Below are positions 1 through 6,494 of a stretch of DNA of 10,285 bases, in pieces. The stretch is from G039029935 sp039029935 (GTDB lineage: Bacteria > Chloroflexota > Anaerolineae > Caldilineales > Caldilineaceae): the NCBI GenBank assembly GCA_039029935.1, contig JBCCFC010000399.1, positions 1 to 10,285 on the forward strand. Reading direction: 5' to 3'. The stretch's first letter is position 1, and each line of letters starts with the position of its first letter. The notes under the pieces are model-generated. The model searched no databases, was not told the origin of the DNA, and saw only the letters and a program-made list of their open reading frames with translations. A program made the position numbers and the translations under genes.

Positions 1-170
1 TGCTCATCCTCCTGCCAAAGATTTTTTGAAAAATCAAACTGGCTTAATCCATGATGAATGATCTTCTCCGCCAACTCACTGATGGACAAACCCACAGAGA
101 TCGCTTGATTCTGTAGTTGTTCGACCAACGGTTCAGATAATTGTATCGTTGTTGCATTTGCTATTGTCAT
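1..170 (-). CDS. Antitoxin-like protein, second copy (partial, C-terminus outside window)
   Basis: This is the first 56 codons of a gene that starts at 170 and leaves the window at its left edge. The product begins MTIANATTIQLSEPLVEQL and differs at only 6 of 56 residues from the N-terminus of the gene at 639-1151 (positions 2, 9, 17, 20, 25 and 43). A short beta-strand-like stretch (residues 7-12) followed by two helices (about 13-25 and 29-41) suggests a ribbon-helix-helix DNA-binding fold, usual for antitoxins of PIN toxins; this is inferred. A strong ribosome binding site (GGAGGG) lies 7 nt before the ATG. The gene starts 25 nt after the PIN toxin stop, so it is probably in the same transcript and may be followed by a second toxin gene beyond the window. 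Confidence 0.7.
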   Translation of the reverse strand, partial: MTIANATTIQLSEPLVEQLQNQAISVGLSISELAEKIIHHGLSQFDFSKNLWQEDE

Positions 171-177
171 AAGTTAA

Positions 178-183
178 CCCTCC
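178..183 (-). promoter_or_regulatory. Ribosome binding site of the partial antitoxin copy
   Basis: GGAGGG on the minus strand, 7 nt before the ATG at 170. It is identical in sequence and spacing to the site before the paralogous gene at 1151, where the same bases also encode the last ligase residues. This supports the chosen start. Confidence 0.7.
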
Positions 184-195
184 TCTTTCTCTGCT

Positions 196-603
196 TCATG
201 TCGTTAGCCAATTTTCAACATTGAGTTCACTGATTGCGTGAAAGTCAGCGTCTGTTGTGAGTAATGTCAAGTCATAGCGTATCGCTACTACAGCAATGAG
301 CGCATCTACTGTTTGGAGTTGTTCGCCCTCGCGCCGTAAGCGTACTTGTAATCTCGCTGCTTCTTCGGCATCAAACTCATCTATATGATAATAGTGGAAT
401 ATAATGCGATACTGTTCCCAATTGCTCATTGCCTCCTCTGCTCGCGATAGCAATAATACTCCATATAGCATTTCTGCTAATGCTGGAGAAGGAACTGAAA
501 AGGTATCACCAAAACGAATTTGTTTGTGAATCCGTTTCGTGAGCGGATGCGTTGGTATGATCAACTTTGCTAGATGATTTGTATCAAGGAGGTAGTCTGT
601 CAT
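196..603 (-). CDS. vapC: VapC-like PIN-domain ribonuclease toxin
   Basis: A 135-residue protein of the normal length for single-domain PIN toxins, which are Mg-dependent ribonucleases usually held inactive by a co-expressed antitoxin. The acidic residues expected of the active site are present: D7 in YLLDTN, E44 in ALAEMLYG, D100 in TVDALIA and D118 in TTDADF. The set appears complete, so the enzyme should be active. It follows the antitoxin-like gene at 639-1151 by 35 nt on the same strand, the usual antitoxin-then-toxin order. The start at 603 is chosen because the PIN domain begins at once after it (MTDYLLDTN). The only nearby Shine-Dalgarno-like site (AAAGGAA, 617-623) is rather distant at 13 nt, so translation may be weak or coupled to the antitoxin. 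The cellular RNA target cannot be told from sequence. Confidence 0.88.
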   Translation of the reverse strand: MTDYLLDTNHLAKLIIPTHPLTKRIHKQIRFGDTFSVPSPALAEMLYGVLLLSRAEEAMSNWEQYRIIFHYYHIDEFDAEEAARLQVRLRREGEQLQTVDALIAVVAIRYDLTLLTTDADFHAISELNVENWLTT

Positions 604-638
604 GAGTCTACAATGATTCCTTTCATAATGTACCGTAC

Positions 639-1151
639 TTATGTTCGGTTGCTACGAATCAATTTATCAACTTTTTCCCACTCAGCATCCCATTCTTCAG
701 GAGAAGGAGAGTATAGAGGCACTGGACTCGCTTCGATTGCAGCTAAAACGTCGTCCAATGTCCCTGTGGCTGGACGGAAATTCCTTGGGTCCTTTGGCAG
801 CGCGCGAATTCTTGCCACAATCTCTTCCATTGTTTCAAAATCATCATCTTCATCTTCGCTTGCACCATTCATCGCTGACTGTGACGTACTCTCCCACTCA
901 ACAGAAGGCGTTGACTTTACCTCCCCATTTTGATGAGGCACAGCCTGCTCTGGCAGGGCTTGAATTGACGTGGATTCAGATGGCTCATCCTCCTGCCAAA
1001 GGTTTTTTGAAAAATCGAACTGAATTAACCCATGATGAATGATCTTCTCGGCTAATTCACTGATGGACAAACCCACAGCAATCGCTTGATTGTGTAGTTG
1101 TTTTACCAATGGTTCCGATAATTGCACTGTCGTTGCATTTGCTATTGACAT
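639..1151 (-). CDS. Long antitoxin-like protein, partner of the PIN toxin
   Basis: A 170-residue protein, about twice the length of common VapB antitoxins. Three parts are visible. Residues 1-45 look like a ribbon-helix-helix DNA-binding module (TTVQLSEPLVKQL, then SISELAEKIIHHGL). Residues about 52-108 are a low-complexity Ser/Glu/Gln/Pro-rich linker ending in the acidic run EDEDDDFE. Residues 109-170 contain predicted helices and an Asp/Glu/Trp-rich tail (PEEWDAEWEKVDKLIRS) that could wrap the basic groove of the toxin. It is expected to neutralise the PIN protein encoded 35 nt downstream and to repress its own transcription. Its ATG lies 3 nt after the stop of the ligase gene, with the ribosome binding site inside the ligase's last codons, so it is probably translationally coupled to the ligase. 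No exact family name is recognised; the role rests on gene order and the N-terminal fold. Confidence 0.72.
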   Translation of the reverse strand: MSIANATTVQLSEPLVKQLHNQAIAVGLSISELAEKIIHHGLIQFDFSKNLWQEDEPSESTSIQALPEQAVPHQNGEVKSTPSVEWESTSQSAMNGASEDEDDDFETMEEIVARIRALPKDPRNFRPATGTLDDVLAAIEASPVPLYSPSPEEWDAEWEKVDKLIRSNRT

Positions 1152-1180
1152 AATCTAACCCTCCTCTTTCGCTATTTCAT
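982..1180 (-). repeat. Direct repeat, copy A, of antitoxin 5' region plus ligase tail
   Basis: This is the counterpart of 1-199 at offset 981. Here the part upstream of the antitoxin ATG is the genuine end of the ligase gene (last residues AKEEG and stop TAG at 1155-1157). This makes it the likely parent copy, with 1-199 as the derived one. Confidence 0.8.
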
Positions 1181-3779
1181 CTTTCCCCGCTTCATTTTTC
1201 TCTGGTTCATCCACAAGCAACCGTCGTAGCACCTTGCCCACAAAGGACTTGGGCAATTGCTCACGAAACTCAATCTTCCAAGGGACTGCATAAGGTTCTA
1301 GTCGCCGTTGACAGAGTTCAAGTAACTCTTCAATCGTCAAATCAATGCCTGCGCCAACACCGGGACGGGGGACGACGACGGCTTTGACTTTTTGGTTACC
1401 CTCACCCTCATCGTCATCGCTGGGGATCCCCACAACTGCTGCTTCCATCACCTTGTTATTTTCGTAAATTACTTCCTCAACATCGCGCGGATACACGCTA
1501 TATTCACCAAAAATGATGGTATCACGCTTACGGCTGATGATCTGGAAGAATCCCTCATGATCACAGACGGCGATATCGCCTGTGTAGAGCCAGCCATCCT
1601 TGAGCGTCTGTGCCGTTTCATGGTTGGCTTCGGGTGACAGCGGCCAGTAGCCTTTCATCACCTGCGGCCCTTTGATGACAAGCTCACCCACTTCACCGGG
1701 CGGTAAGTCCTCGCCTGTTTTCATATCCACAATCTTGGCATCGGTGTTGGGCAGGGGAATACCGATAGACCCAATTTTACGCTCATCCTTGGCATCCAGT
1801 TCAATGGGGTTGGCGTGGGTGACAGGGGAAGCCTCCGTCAAGCCATACCCTTCGACCAAAAAGCCGCGTGTCAACTTTTCAAACGTTTCCTGTACCTCAA
1901 TTGGTAAGGGGGCAGCACCGCTTAAGCAGGCTTTGATCGATGACAAGCCATATTGACGAACCTTGCGTGCTTGGTTGATCGCCATATACATGGTGGGGAC
2001 ACCGGGAAAGAGCGTGACCTTGTGTTGTTTGATATGCTGCAACACATCTTCTAGTTCAAAAACAGGCAATAGCACCATGGTTGCGCCGATGGCAATGGGC
2101 AGGTTCATGGCGTTGGTCATGCCATAGCTGTGAATCAGGGGTAGGACAGTCAACATCGTTTCCTCGCCATAGCGGGCGTCCGGGAGCCAATGACGTGTTT
2201 GCAGTGTGTTGGCGACGAGATTTTCGTGGGTGAGACAGACGCCTTTGGGCGCATCGGTTGTGCCGCTGGTGAATATAACAGCGGCCAAATCATCGCTGGT
2301 GACAGGGCCCGCAAAGGGCGTAACAGGTGCGTCGGCCATCAACGTTTGCATATCCAAAGCCATGCTATCGGCAGAAACGGCTGTTGACTCTTCCTGTGTC
2401 CCCGCCTGCGACCCTGTCTTCTGCCCACGCGAGCGGGCTGGCCCCCACCAGTTCATTAATTGTTGGTAGATTTGACTAGAGACCGCAGATTCCAAGTTGG
2501 TCAACAGCACATGCTCAATTGAGGTATGCGCACGGATGGCTGCGGCCAACTCACCAAACTCCTCCAGTGTAATCAGCACCTTGGGGGTGGTTTGGTGTAC
2601 CTGCTGGGTAATCATCGCAGCGTCGGCATCAGGATTGGGTAACACGATCACACCACCCACGGTGAGCGCACCATAGTATGCCACCACAAACTGCGGCATG
2701 TTGGGCAGCACAATCATCACACGGTCGCCAGCGCGTACACCCAAGCCGTTAAGGACATGGGCAAATTGGTTGACTTGCTGATAGAGTTGGCGATAGGTGA
2801 ACTTTGTGCCATAGAACGAGATGGCCGTGCGTTTGGGAAGCCAGTCGGCTGTGCTTTCGAGAAAGGTGGTCAGCGGTCTATTTGGGATAGGCAGCGAGGG
2901 GGGAGTTTCTTTCGCATAGCGAGATAGCCAGACACGGTTCTGGAGTTTGGGTGATTGGTCAACATGCGCCCGCCACGATTGCTGGCTTTTGTTTTGGACA
3001 AAGCGTTCGATAGCGCGGTTAACCGCGTTGTGTCGTTCAAGCTGGACCTTGTGTTTGGCGGCACCAATGTCGTTGATCTCTGCATTGGGAATAGTTTCAC
3101 CGACATCATCAAAGACAAAACGGGGAAAGACCAAATCGCGCTCACCTGTCAACACCAGTGTCGGGGCAGTCAACGCCCGCATTTTGTCCCAGCCCTTCCA
3201 TGCCAATAGGTTATTGGAGGCTAGGCGTTTGAAGACATGGAGTTCTGCATCCCAGCGGGGGCGAAATTGCCAGAGTGGGCGCAGAATGGGGGTAGGGATA
3301 CGAAAGGCAAAGTGCGCAATCTTTGGCAAGGGGTATTCGCCAGCAGTGGCAACCAACACAAGCTTGTCAATGCGTTCAGGGTAGGCGGTGGCATACTCAA
3401 CCGCAATCGACCCACCAAAGGAGTGTGCGACAAAGGTGAACCGTTCGGGTAGGTCCAAATACTTAACAATGGCATCCAAATCGCTGACCAACTCCTGCAT
3501 GGTATACTGCGTATAGGGCGCATCGCTCTGTCCATGTCCGCGTAGATCGGGGGCGATAACACGATAGTTGCGCGCAAAGTGGTTGATCTGAAATTCCCAC
3601 GACTCCAGTACGCCCGCAAAGCCATGCTGAAAGAGAATGGTCTCGGTTGCGCCTTCGGGATGTAAATCCAGCACACTAAGATGGGCGTCAGCGATACCCG
3701 GTATGGGGACATTGACCCGATAGAGATCATAGTCAATCTGGATGTCACGTCGTTTGACACTGCGTATTTTGCGTTTCAT
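1155..3779 (-). CDS. Alpha/beta hydrolase fused to AMP-forming long-chain acyl-CoA ligase
   Basis: An 874-residue cytoplasmic protein with no signal peptide. Residues about 15-262 form an alpha/beta hydrolase: oxyanion HG motif (QHGF, 51-54), RGHGQSD (80-86), nucleophile elbow AHSFGGS with Ser120, probable acid Asp215 (TGERD) and probable His243. Residues about 300-857 form an adenylate-forming ligase that would join a carboxylic acid to CoA through an acyl-AMP: P-loop TSGTTDAPKG (504-513), EGYGLTEASP (643-652), YTGD (732-735), hinge region SRKRDTIIFGE (749-759) and catalytic Lys849 in PKSFVGKVLRR. The ligase alone has the size of a FadD-type enzyme (about 550 residues), with a polar low-complexity insert at about 445-475 and a charged tail after 857. 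The nucleophile is Ser, unlike the Asp of OleB, so this is not the OleB-OleC olefin fusion. A likely role is to release an acyl group from an ester and activate it. The substrate is unknown. The promoter is probably at 3842-3871; toxin-antitoxin genes follow in the same transcript. Confidence 0.9.
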   Translation of the reverse strand: MKRKIRSVKRRDIQIDYDLYRVNVPIPGIADAHLSVLDLHPEGATETILFQHGFAGVLESWEFQINHFARNYRVIAPDLRGHGQSDAPYTQYTMQELVSDLDAIVKYLDLPERFTFVAHSFGGSIAVEYATAYPERIDKLVLVATAGEYPLPKIAHFAFRIPTPILRPLWQFRPRWDAELHVFKRLASNNLLAWKGWDKMRALTAPTLVLTGERDLVFPRFVFDDVGETIPNAEINDIGAAKHKVQLERHNAVNRAIERFVQNKSQQSWRAHVDQSPKLQNRVWLSRYAKETPPSLPIPNRPLTTFLESTADWLPKRTAISFYGTKFTYRQLYQQVNQFAHVLNGLGVRAGDRVMIVLPNMPQFVVAYYGALTVGGVIVLPNPDADAAMITQQVHQTTPKVLITLEEFGELAAAIRAHTSIEHVLLTNLESAVSSQIYQQLMNWWGPARSRGQKTGSQAGTQEESTAVSADSMALDMQTLMADAPVTPFAGPVTSDDLAAVIFTSGTTDAPKGVCLTHENLVANTLQTRHWLPDARYGEETMLTVLPLIHSYGMTNAMNLPIAIGATMVLLPVFELEDVLQHIKQHKVTLFPGVPTMYMAINQARKVRQYGLSSIKACLSGAAPLPIEVQETFEKLTRGFLVEGYGLTEASPVTHANPIELDAKDERKIGSIGIPLPNTDAKIVDMKTGEDLPPGEVGELVIKGPQVMKGYWPLSPEANHETAQTLKDGWLYTGDIAVCDHEGFFQIISRKRDTIIFGEYSVYPRDVEEVIYENNKVMEAAVVGIPSDDDEGEGNQKVKAVVVPRPGVGAGIDLTIEELLELCQRRLEPYAVPWKIEFREQLPKSFVGKVLRRLLVDEPEKNEAGKDEIAKEEG
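1159..1164 (-). promoter_or_regulatory. Ribosome binding site of the antitoxin, inside the ligase gene
   Basis: GGAGGG on the minus strand, 7 nt before the antitoxin ATG at 1151. These bases are also the Glu and Gly codons that end the ligase, whose TAG is 3 nt before the ATG. Ribosomes finishing the ligase can therefore restart on the antitoxin, which ties antitoxin supply to ligase translation. Confidence 0.7.
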
Positions 3780-3841
3780 AAGTTCGCCTTCCCCGCTGAT
3801 TGTTGCTTTCGATTAAACGAATCTGATTATTTCTGTTGACT

Positions 3842-3871
3842 ATTATATCCAAGGGCTATCATTGCTGTCCA
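3842..3871 (-). promoter_or_regulatory. Probable sigma70-type promoter of the hydrolase-ligase / toxin-antitoxin operon
   Basis: On the minus strand a TGGACA -35 box (3866-3871) is followed after 18 nt by a perfect TATAAT -10 box (3842-3847). It lies about 65-90 nt upstream of the ATG at 3779. A modest ribosome binding site (GGGGAAGG) precedes that start. The inverted repeat at 3858-3883 encloses the -35 box. The call is from consensus match only. Confidence 0.55.
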
Positions 3872-3883
3872 TTCAACAATGAT
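3858..3883. promoter_or_regulatory. Inverted repeat over the -35 box, possible operator
   Basis: A perfect 7-bp inverted repeat (ATCATTG and CAATGAT, 12-nt spacer) that encloses the minus-strand -35 box. The centre-to-centre distance of 19 bp roughly fits two turns of the helix, as for a dimeric repressor. No regulator gene lies nearby in the window, so the binding protein is unknown. Confidence 0.3.
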
Positions 3884-3918
3884 GAGAATTCATGATCACA
3901 TTACAAAAATCTCTCTAT

Positions 3919-3947
3919 TTGACAAGATTTTACGAAACACATAGAAT
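3919..3947 (+). promoter_or_regulatory. Strong sigma70-type promoter of the ABC importer operon
   Basis: A perfect TTGACA -35 box (3919-3924), a 17-nt spacer and a near-consensus TAGAAT -10 box (3942-3947). Transcription would start near 3954, giving a leader of about 60 nt. A strong ribosome binding site (AAAGGAG, 4002-4008) stands 8 nt before the ATG at 4017. Just after the presumed start site, 3961-3978 holds a small palindromic area (CCATT/AATGG around TTAGCTAA) that could be an operator, though this is weak. Confidence 0.65.
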
Positions 3948-4016
3948 AGAGACAGAATTGCCATTCGTTAGCTAATGGTATGTATCTACTACTTGTAAAT
4001 TAAAGGAGAAGTTTAC

Positions 4017-5372
4017 ATGACACATCGTTCTATGTCACGTCGCCATTTTCTCCAACTGATGGGTGCAAGTGCTGCGGGAGCCGCTATGTTGGCTGCCTGT
4101 GCGCCGCCTGCACCATCAGGGGGTGGTTCTGGGGATGCGGCTGCACCAGCCGAAGAAACCGTCACATTAACCTTTGGTCGCCACTGGGAAGCGGCCTTCC
4201 GTCCACATCAGGATGAGTTTGACACCATCTATATGGAAAACCATCCAGACATCAGCATTGAAATTACCTATAACACATGGGGTGATCACAATCAGATCGT
4301 TCCCACATGGGCCGCTGCGGACACATTGCCAGACATTATCTATGTACATGGTAGCCGTGCCTTCCCATGGGCCTTTGAAGGCATCTCGATTCCGATTCAG
4401 GATTATGTCGATGCGGACGAAGCGTTCAATGTCGGTGGTATCTGGGAAGAATCACTGCGTCTCTATCGCTTCCAAGGCGTTCAGCATGGTATTCCATATG
4501 ATCACGGTCCATTGATTTTGGGCTACAACCGTGACCTCTTTGACGAGCTGGGCATGGACTATCCAAATGAGGATTGGACCTTTGAGAACCTGCGTGAGGT
4601 TGCTGCACAGATGACGGACCTCTCTGGTGATTTGCCAACATGGGGCTGGGAAGGTAGCTATCCTGGCTTTGGCAACACAGCTTATGGCCCGGCTCTTGGT
4701 GGTTGGGGTGGCACACTCATGAATGAGGACGAAACCCAACTGCTGCTCGATTCACCGGAATCACGCGAAGCCTGTCAGTTCTGGGTAGACATCATCCATG
4801 AGGATGGCTCTGCACCAACACCAGCCGAGTCTGAAGCCTTTGAGCAAGGTCCTTGGATGTCTGGCCGTATTGCTATGCGTCCAGCCGCTTCTTGGAATGC
4901 ACCAACATTCACCAAGTTTGCCACATTTACATGGGATGTTGCACCCATGCCATCTGGTCCTGTCACACGCGCCACAGGCTCATTTGGTTCAGGATACATG
5001 ATTACACGCAATAGCGGTAATCCTGCTGCGGCTTGGGACTACATGAGCGAATACCTCTCTGAGGATGGTATGATCTTTATGTGGGGCAACACAGGTCGTG
5101 GTAGCCCCGCACGTGAGACTGGCTACCGCGCATGGATGGAATCTGACGTTGCACCAGACAATGCTGAGTACTTCATTGATGCACTCAACAACTATGCAAC
5201 CACAGGTAGCCCATACCAAACATTGGCTGCTGCGGAAATCAATGACATCACAGGTCGCCATGCAACACTGTTGCGGTCTGGTGAAACGGATGTCGCCACC
5301 GCGCTGGAAGCCATCATGGAAGAAGGCCAGCCTGTTTTGGATGAAGCGACGGAACGCTTGAACGCGGCGTAG
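4017..5372 (+). CDS. ABC importer substrate-binding lipoprotein (CUT1 sugar type)
   Basis: A 451-residue extracytoplasmic binding protein of the family-1 (maltose/multiple-sugar) solute-binding group, of usual length. The leader carries both a twin-arginine motif (SRRHFLQLMG, 7-16) and a lipobox (LAAC, lipidated Cys28), followed by a Gly/Ser/Ala-rich tether (about 29-45). It is therefore probably exported folded by the Tat system and anchored to the membrane. The mature part starts with the first core strand (VTLTFGRHW) and contains the family-typical stretch PYDHGPLILGYNRDLFDELG, in which the protein contacts ligand and hinge. The protein is rich in Trp, Tyr and Asp, as expected of a carbohydrate binder, but the exact ligand cannot be read from sequence. 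It heads an operon with two permease genes. The TAG stop falls inside the first unit of the repeat array that follows. Confidence 0.92.
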   Translation: MTHRSMSRRHFLQLMGASAAGAAMLAACAPPAPSGGGSGDAAAPAEETVTLTFGRHWEAAFRPHQDEFDTIYMENHPDISIEITYNTWGDHNQIVPTWAAADTLPDIIYVHGSRAFPWAFEGISIPIQDYVDADEAFNVGGIWEESLRLYRFQGVQHGIPYDHGPLILGYNRDLFDELGMDYPNEDWTFENLREVAAQMTDLSGDLPTWGWEGSYPGFGNTAYGPALGGWGGTLMNEDETQLLLDSPESREACQFWVDIIHEDGSAPTPAESEAFEQGPWMSGRIAMRPAASWNAPTFTKFATFTWDVAPMPSGPVTRATGSFGSGYMITRNSGNPAAAWDYMSEYLSEDGMIFMWGNTGRGSPARETGYRAWMESDVAPDNAEYFIDALNNYATTGSPYQTLAAAEINDITGRHATLLRSGETDVATALEAIMEEGQPVLDEATERLNAA

Positions 5373-5435
5373 GTCTGTGGGTCGGTAGGTCTGTGGGTCG
5401 GTAGGTCGTTAATCAGTAAGTCGGTAGGTCGGTCA
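5369..5435. repeat. Short direct repeats beginning at the stop codon (left part of array)
   Basis: Two exact 16-bp units GTAGGTCTGTGGGTCG (5369-5384, 5385-5400) are followed by a third truncated unit and degenerate GTCGGTAGGTC copies to about 5435. The first unit contains the TAG stop of the binding-protein gene. The motif runs in the opposite sense to the units at 5437-5529, so the whole gap is an inverted pair of arrays. Confidence 0.75.
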
Positions 5436-5455
5436 GTTACCGAATACCGACTTAC
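5416..5455. other. Hairpin at the centre of the inverted repeat arrays
   Basis: GTAAGTCGGTA (5416-5426) pairs perfectly with TACCGACTTAC (5445-5455) across an 18-nt loop, with further imperfect pairing possible from flanking units. In mRNA this stands between the binding-protein and first permease genes, where it could protect the upstream message from 3' decay or cause partial termination. There is no U-tract, so it is not a standard terminator. Confidence 0.5.
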
Positions 5456-5529
5456 CGAATACCGACCTACCGAATACCGAATACTGACGTACCGAATACC
5501 GACGTACCGAATACCAAACTACCGAACGA
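5437..5529. repeat. Tandem array of about six 15-bp units (right part of array)
   Basis: The unit is BTACCGAATACCGAC (first base T, C or G): 5437-5451, 5452-5466, 5467-5481 (with a 7-bp extension carrying TACTGAC), 5489-5503, 5504-5519 (end changed to CAAAC) and a partial last unit from 5520. There are no unique spacers, so it is not a CRISPR. After it, 5530-5561 is A-rich, with only a weak ribosome binding site before the permease ATG. Confidence 0.8.
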
Positions 5530-5561
5530 TTGAATACTGAAAAATAAAACCTAAGAAAATT

Positions 5562-6494
5562 ATGGCACAAGCAGCAGGTATCATGCGGCGCAAGCCGCTC
5601 ACACTTCAACAACAAGAACGGCGTGACTTTTACATCTCCATTGCACCATGGTTTATTGGCCTCATTCTGTTCACAGGTGGCCCCGTCATCGCTTCTTTGG
5701 TCTTTAGCTTTACAAACTGGACAGGGTTATCATCATTAGAATTTGTCGGACTTGCCAATTTTAACAAATTGCTCTTTGAAGATGAACTATTTTGGGCGGC
5801 AACCGTCAACACATTTTACTATTCATTTGGGGCCGTCTCTATCGGTACAATCGGGGCGTTGATTGTGGCAATCCTGCTCAATCAAAATCTACCCGGCACA
5901 ACGTTTCTACGGGTGATTTACTATTTACCCTCGATTGCCAGCGGTGTTGCCGTTTCAATTTTGTGGATTTGGCTCTTCAACCCACAGGTCGGGTTGGTGA
6001 ATTATGTTTTGGGGCTGTTGGGTTTGCCACGCGAACTGCGACCACTCTGGCTTGCCAGCCAAGACTGGGCCATGCCTGCCTTGATTGTCAAAAGCACATG
6101 GGGCATTGGGACCAACATGATCATTATTTTGGCGGGGCTTCAGGGGATTCCAATCACACTCTATGAAGCGGCCAGAATTGATGGCGCCAACTGGTGGCAC
6201 GAATTTCGTCATGTAACCGTCCCCATGCTTTCACCTGTGTTATTCTTTGTGATTGTGATTTCCACGATTAATTCACTACAGATTTTGACCGATGTACTGG
6301 TCATGACACAAGGTGGCCCCGGCACATCGACCTTTGTTTATGTATATTATATCTATCAGGCGGCGTTCCAATATTTGAAGATGGGCTACGCATCCGCTTT
6401 GGCATGGATTTTATTTGCCATTATCCTTGCCTTGACCTTGGCTCAACTGTGGGCCAGCCGACACTGGGTCTATTATGAAGGTGGCGAGCGTTAA
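5562..6494 (+). CDS. ABC importer permease, MalF/UgpA type
   Basis: A 310-residue inner-membrane protein forming one half of the sugar importer channel. About six membrane helices can be seen (roughly 28-50, 85-107, 119-139, 170-191, 222-240, 275-298). The cytoplasmic EAA loop that docks on the ATPase is clear: YEAARIDGANWWHEFRHVTVP (about 201-221). The conserved MTQGGPGTST segment (248-257) is typical of the first permease of CUT1 systems. The start at 5562 has a poor ribosome binding site; a second ATG at 5583 is possible, but the basic/polar N-terminus is normal for the family. The gene lies 189 nt after the binding-protein gene, an unusually large gap filled by repeats, which may lower permease expression relative to the binding protein. 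Its TAA stop overlaps the left tip of the next repeat element. Confidence 0.92.
   Translation: MAQAAGIMRRKPLTLQQQERRDFYISIAPWFIGLILFTGGPVIASLVFSFTNWTGLSSLEFVGLANFNKLLFEDELFWAATVNTFYYSFGAVSIGTIGALIVAILLNQNLPGTTFLRVIYYLPSIASGVAVSILWIWLFNPQVGLVNYVLGLLGLPRELRPLWLASQDWAMPALIVKSTWGIGTNMIIILAGLQGIPITLYEAARIDGANWWHEFRHVTVPMLSPVLFFVIVISTINSLQILTDVLVMTQGGPGTSTFVYVYYIYQAAFQYLKMGYASALAWILFAIILALTLAQLWASRHWVYYEGGER

Larger units (their letters stand above)
1..199 (-). repeat. Direct repeat, copy B, of antitoxin 5' region plus ligase tail
   Basis: Positions 1-199 align without gaps to 982-1180 (constant offset 981). The match covers the whole visible antitoxin coding part and continues about 29 nt upstream of its ATG. 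Read on the minus strand, this upstream part encodes a ghost of the ligase C-terminus (AAA GAG GAG GGT then a stop), although no ligase gene lies here. Similarity stops abruptly near 199, at the TGA of the PIN gene (196-198), which marks the likely duplication junction. Confidence 0.8.

Noticed and set aside
574..1042. Plus-strand frames opposite the antitoxin gene
   Set aside because: They are low-complexity mirrors (Ser- and His-rich) of the acidic linker codons on the other strand and match no known protein pattern.
3221..3760. Long minus-strand frame overlapping the hydrolase domain in another frame
   Set aside because: It lies entirely within the well-supported hydrolase-ligase gene, shows no recognisable domain and lacks its own ribosome binding site.
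1155..3779. OleB-OleC type olefin biosynthesis fusion
   Set aside because: The hydrolase elbow has Ser (AHSFGGS) where OleB has Asp, and no thiolase (OleA) or reductase (OleD) gene is present in the window.
5437..5529. Possible CRISPR array
   Set aside because: Units of about 15 bp follow each other without unique spacers, and no cas gene is near.
5433..5615. Antisense reading frame with repeated Tyr-Ser-Val-Arg and Ser-Val-Phe-Gly units
   Set aside because: The repetition is a direct consequence of the 15-bp DNA repeats read on the minus strand. The frame runs into the permease gene and has no ribosome binding site.
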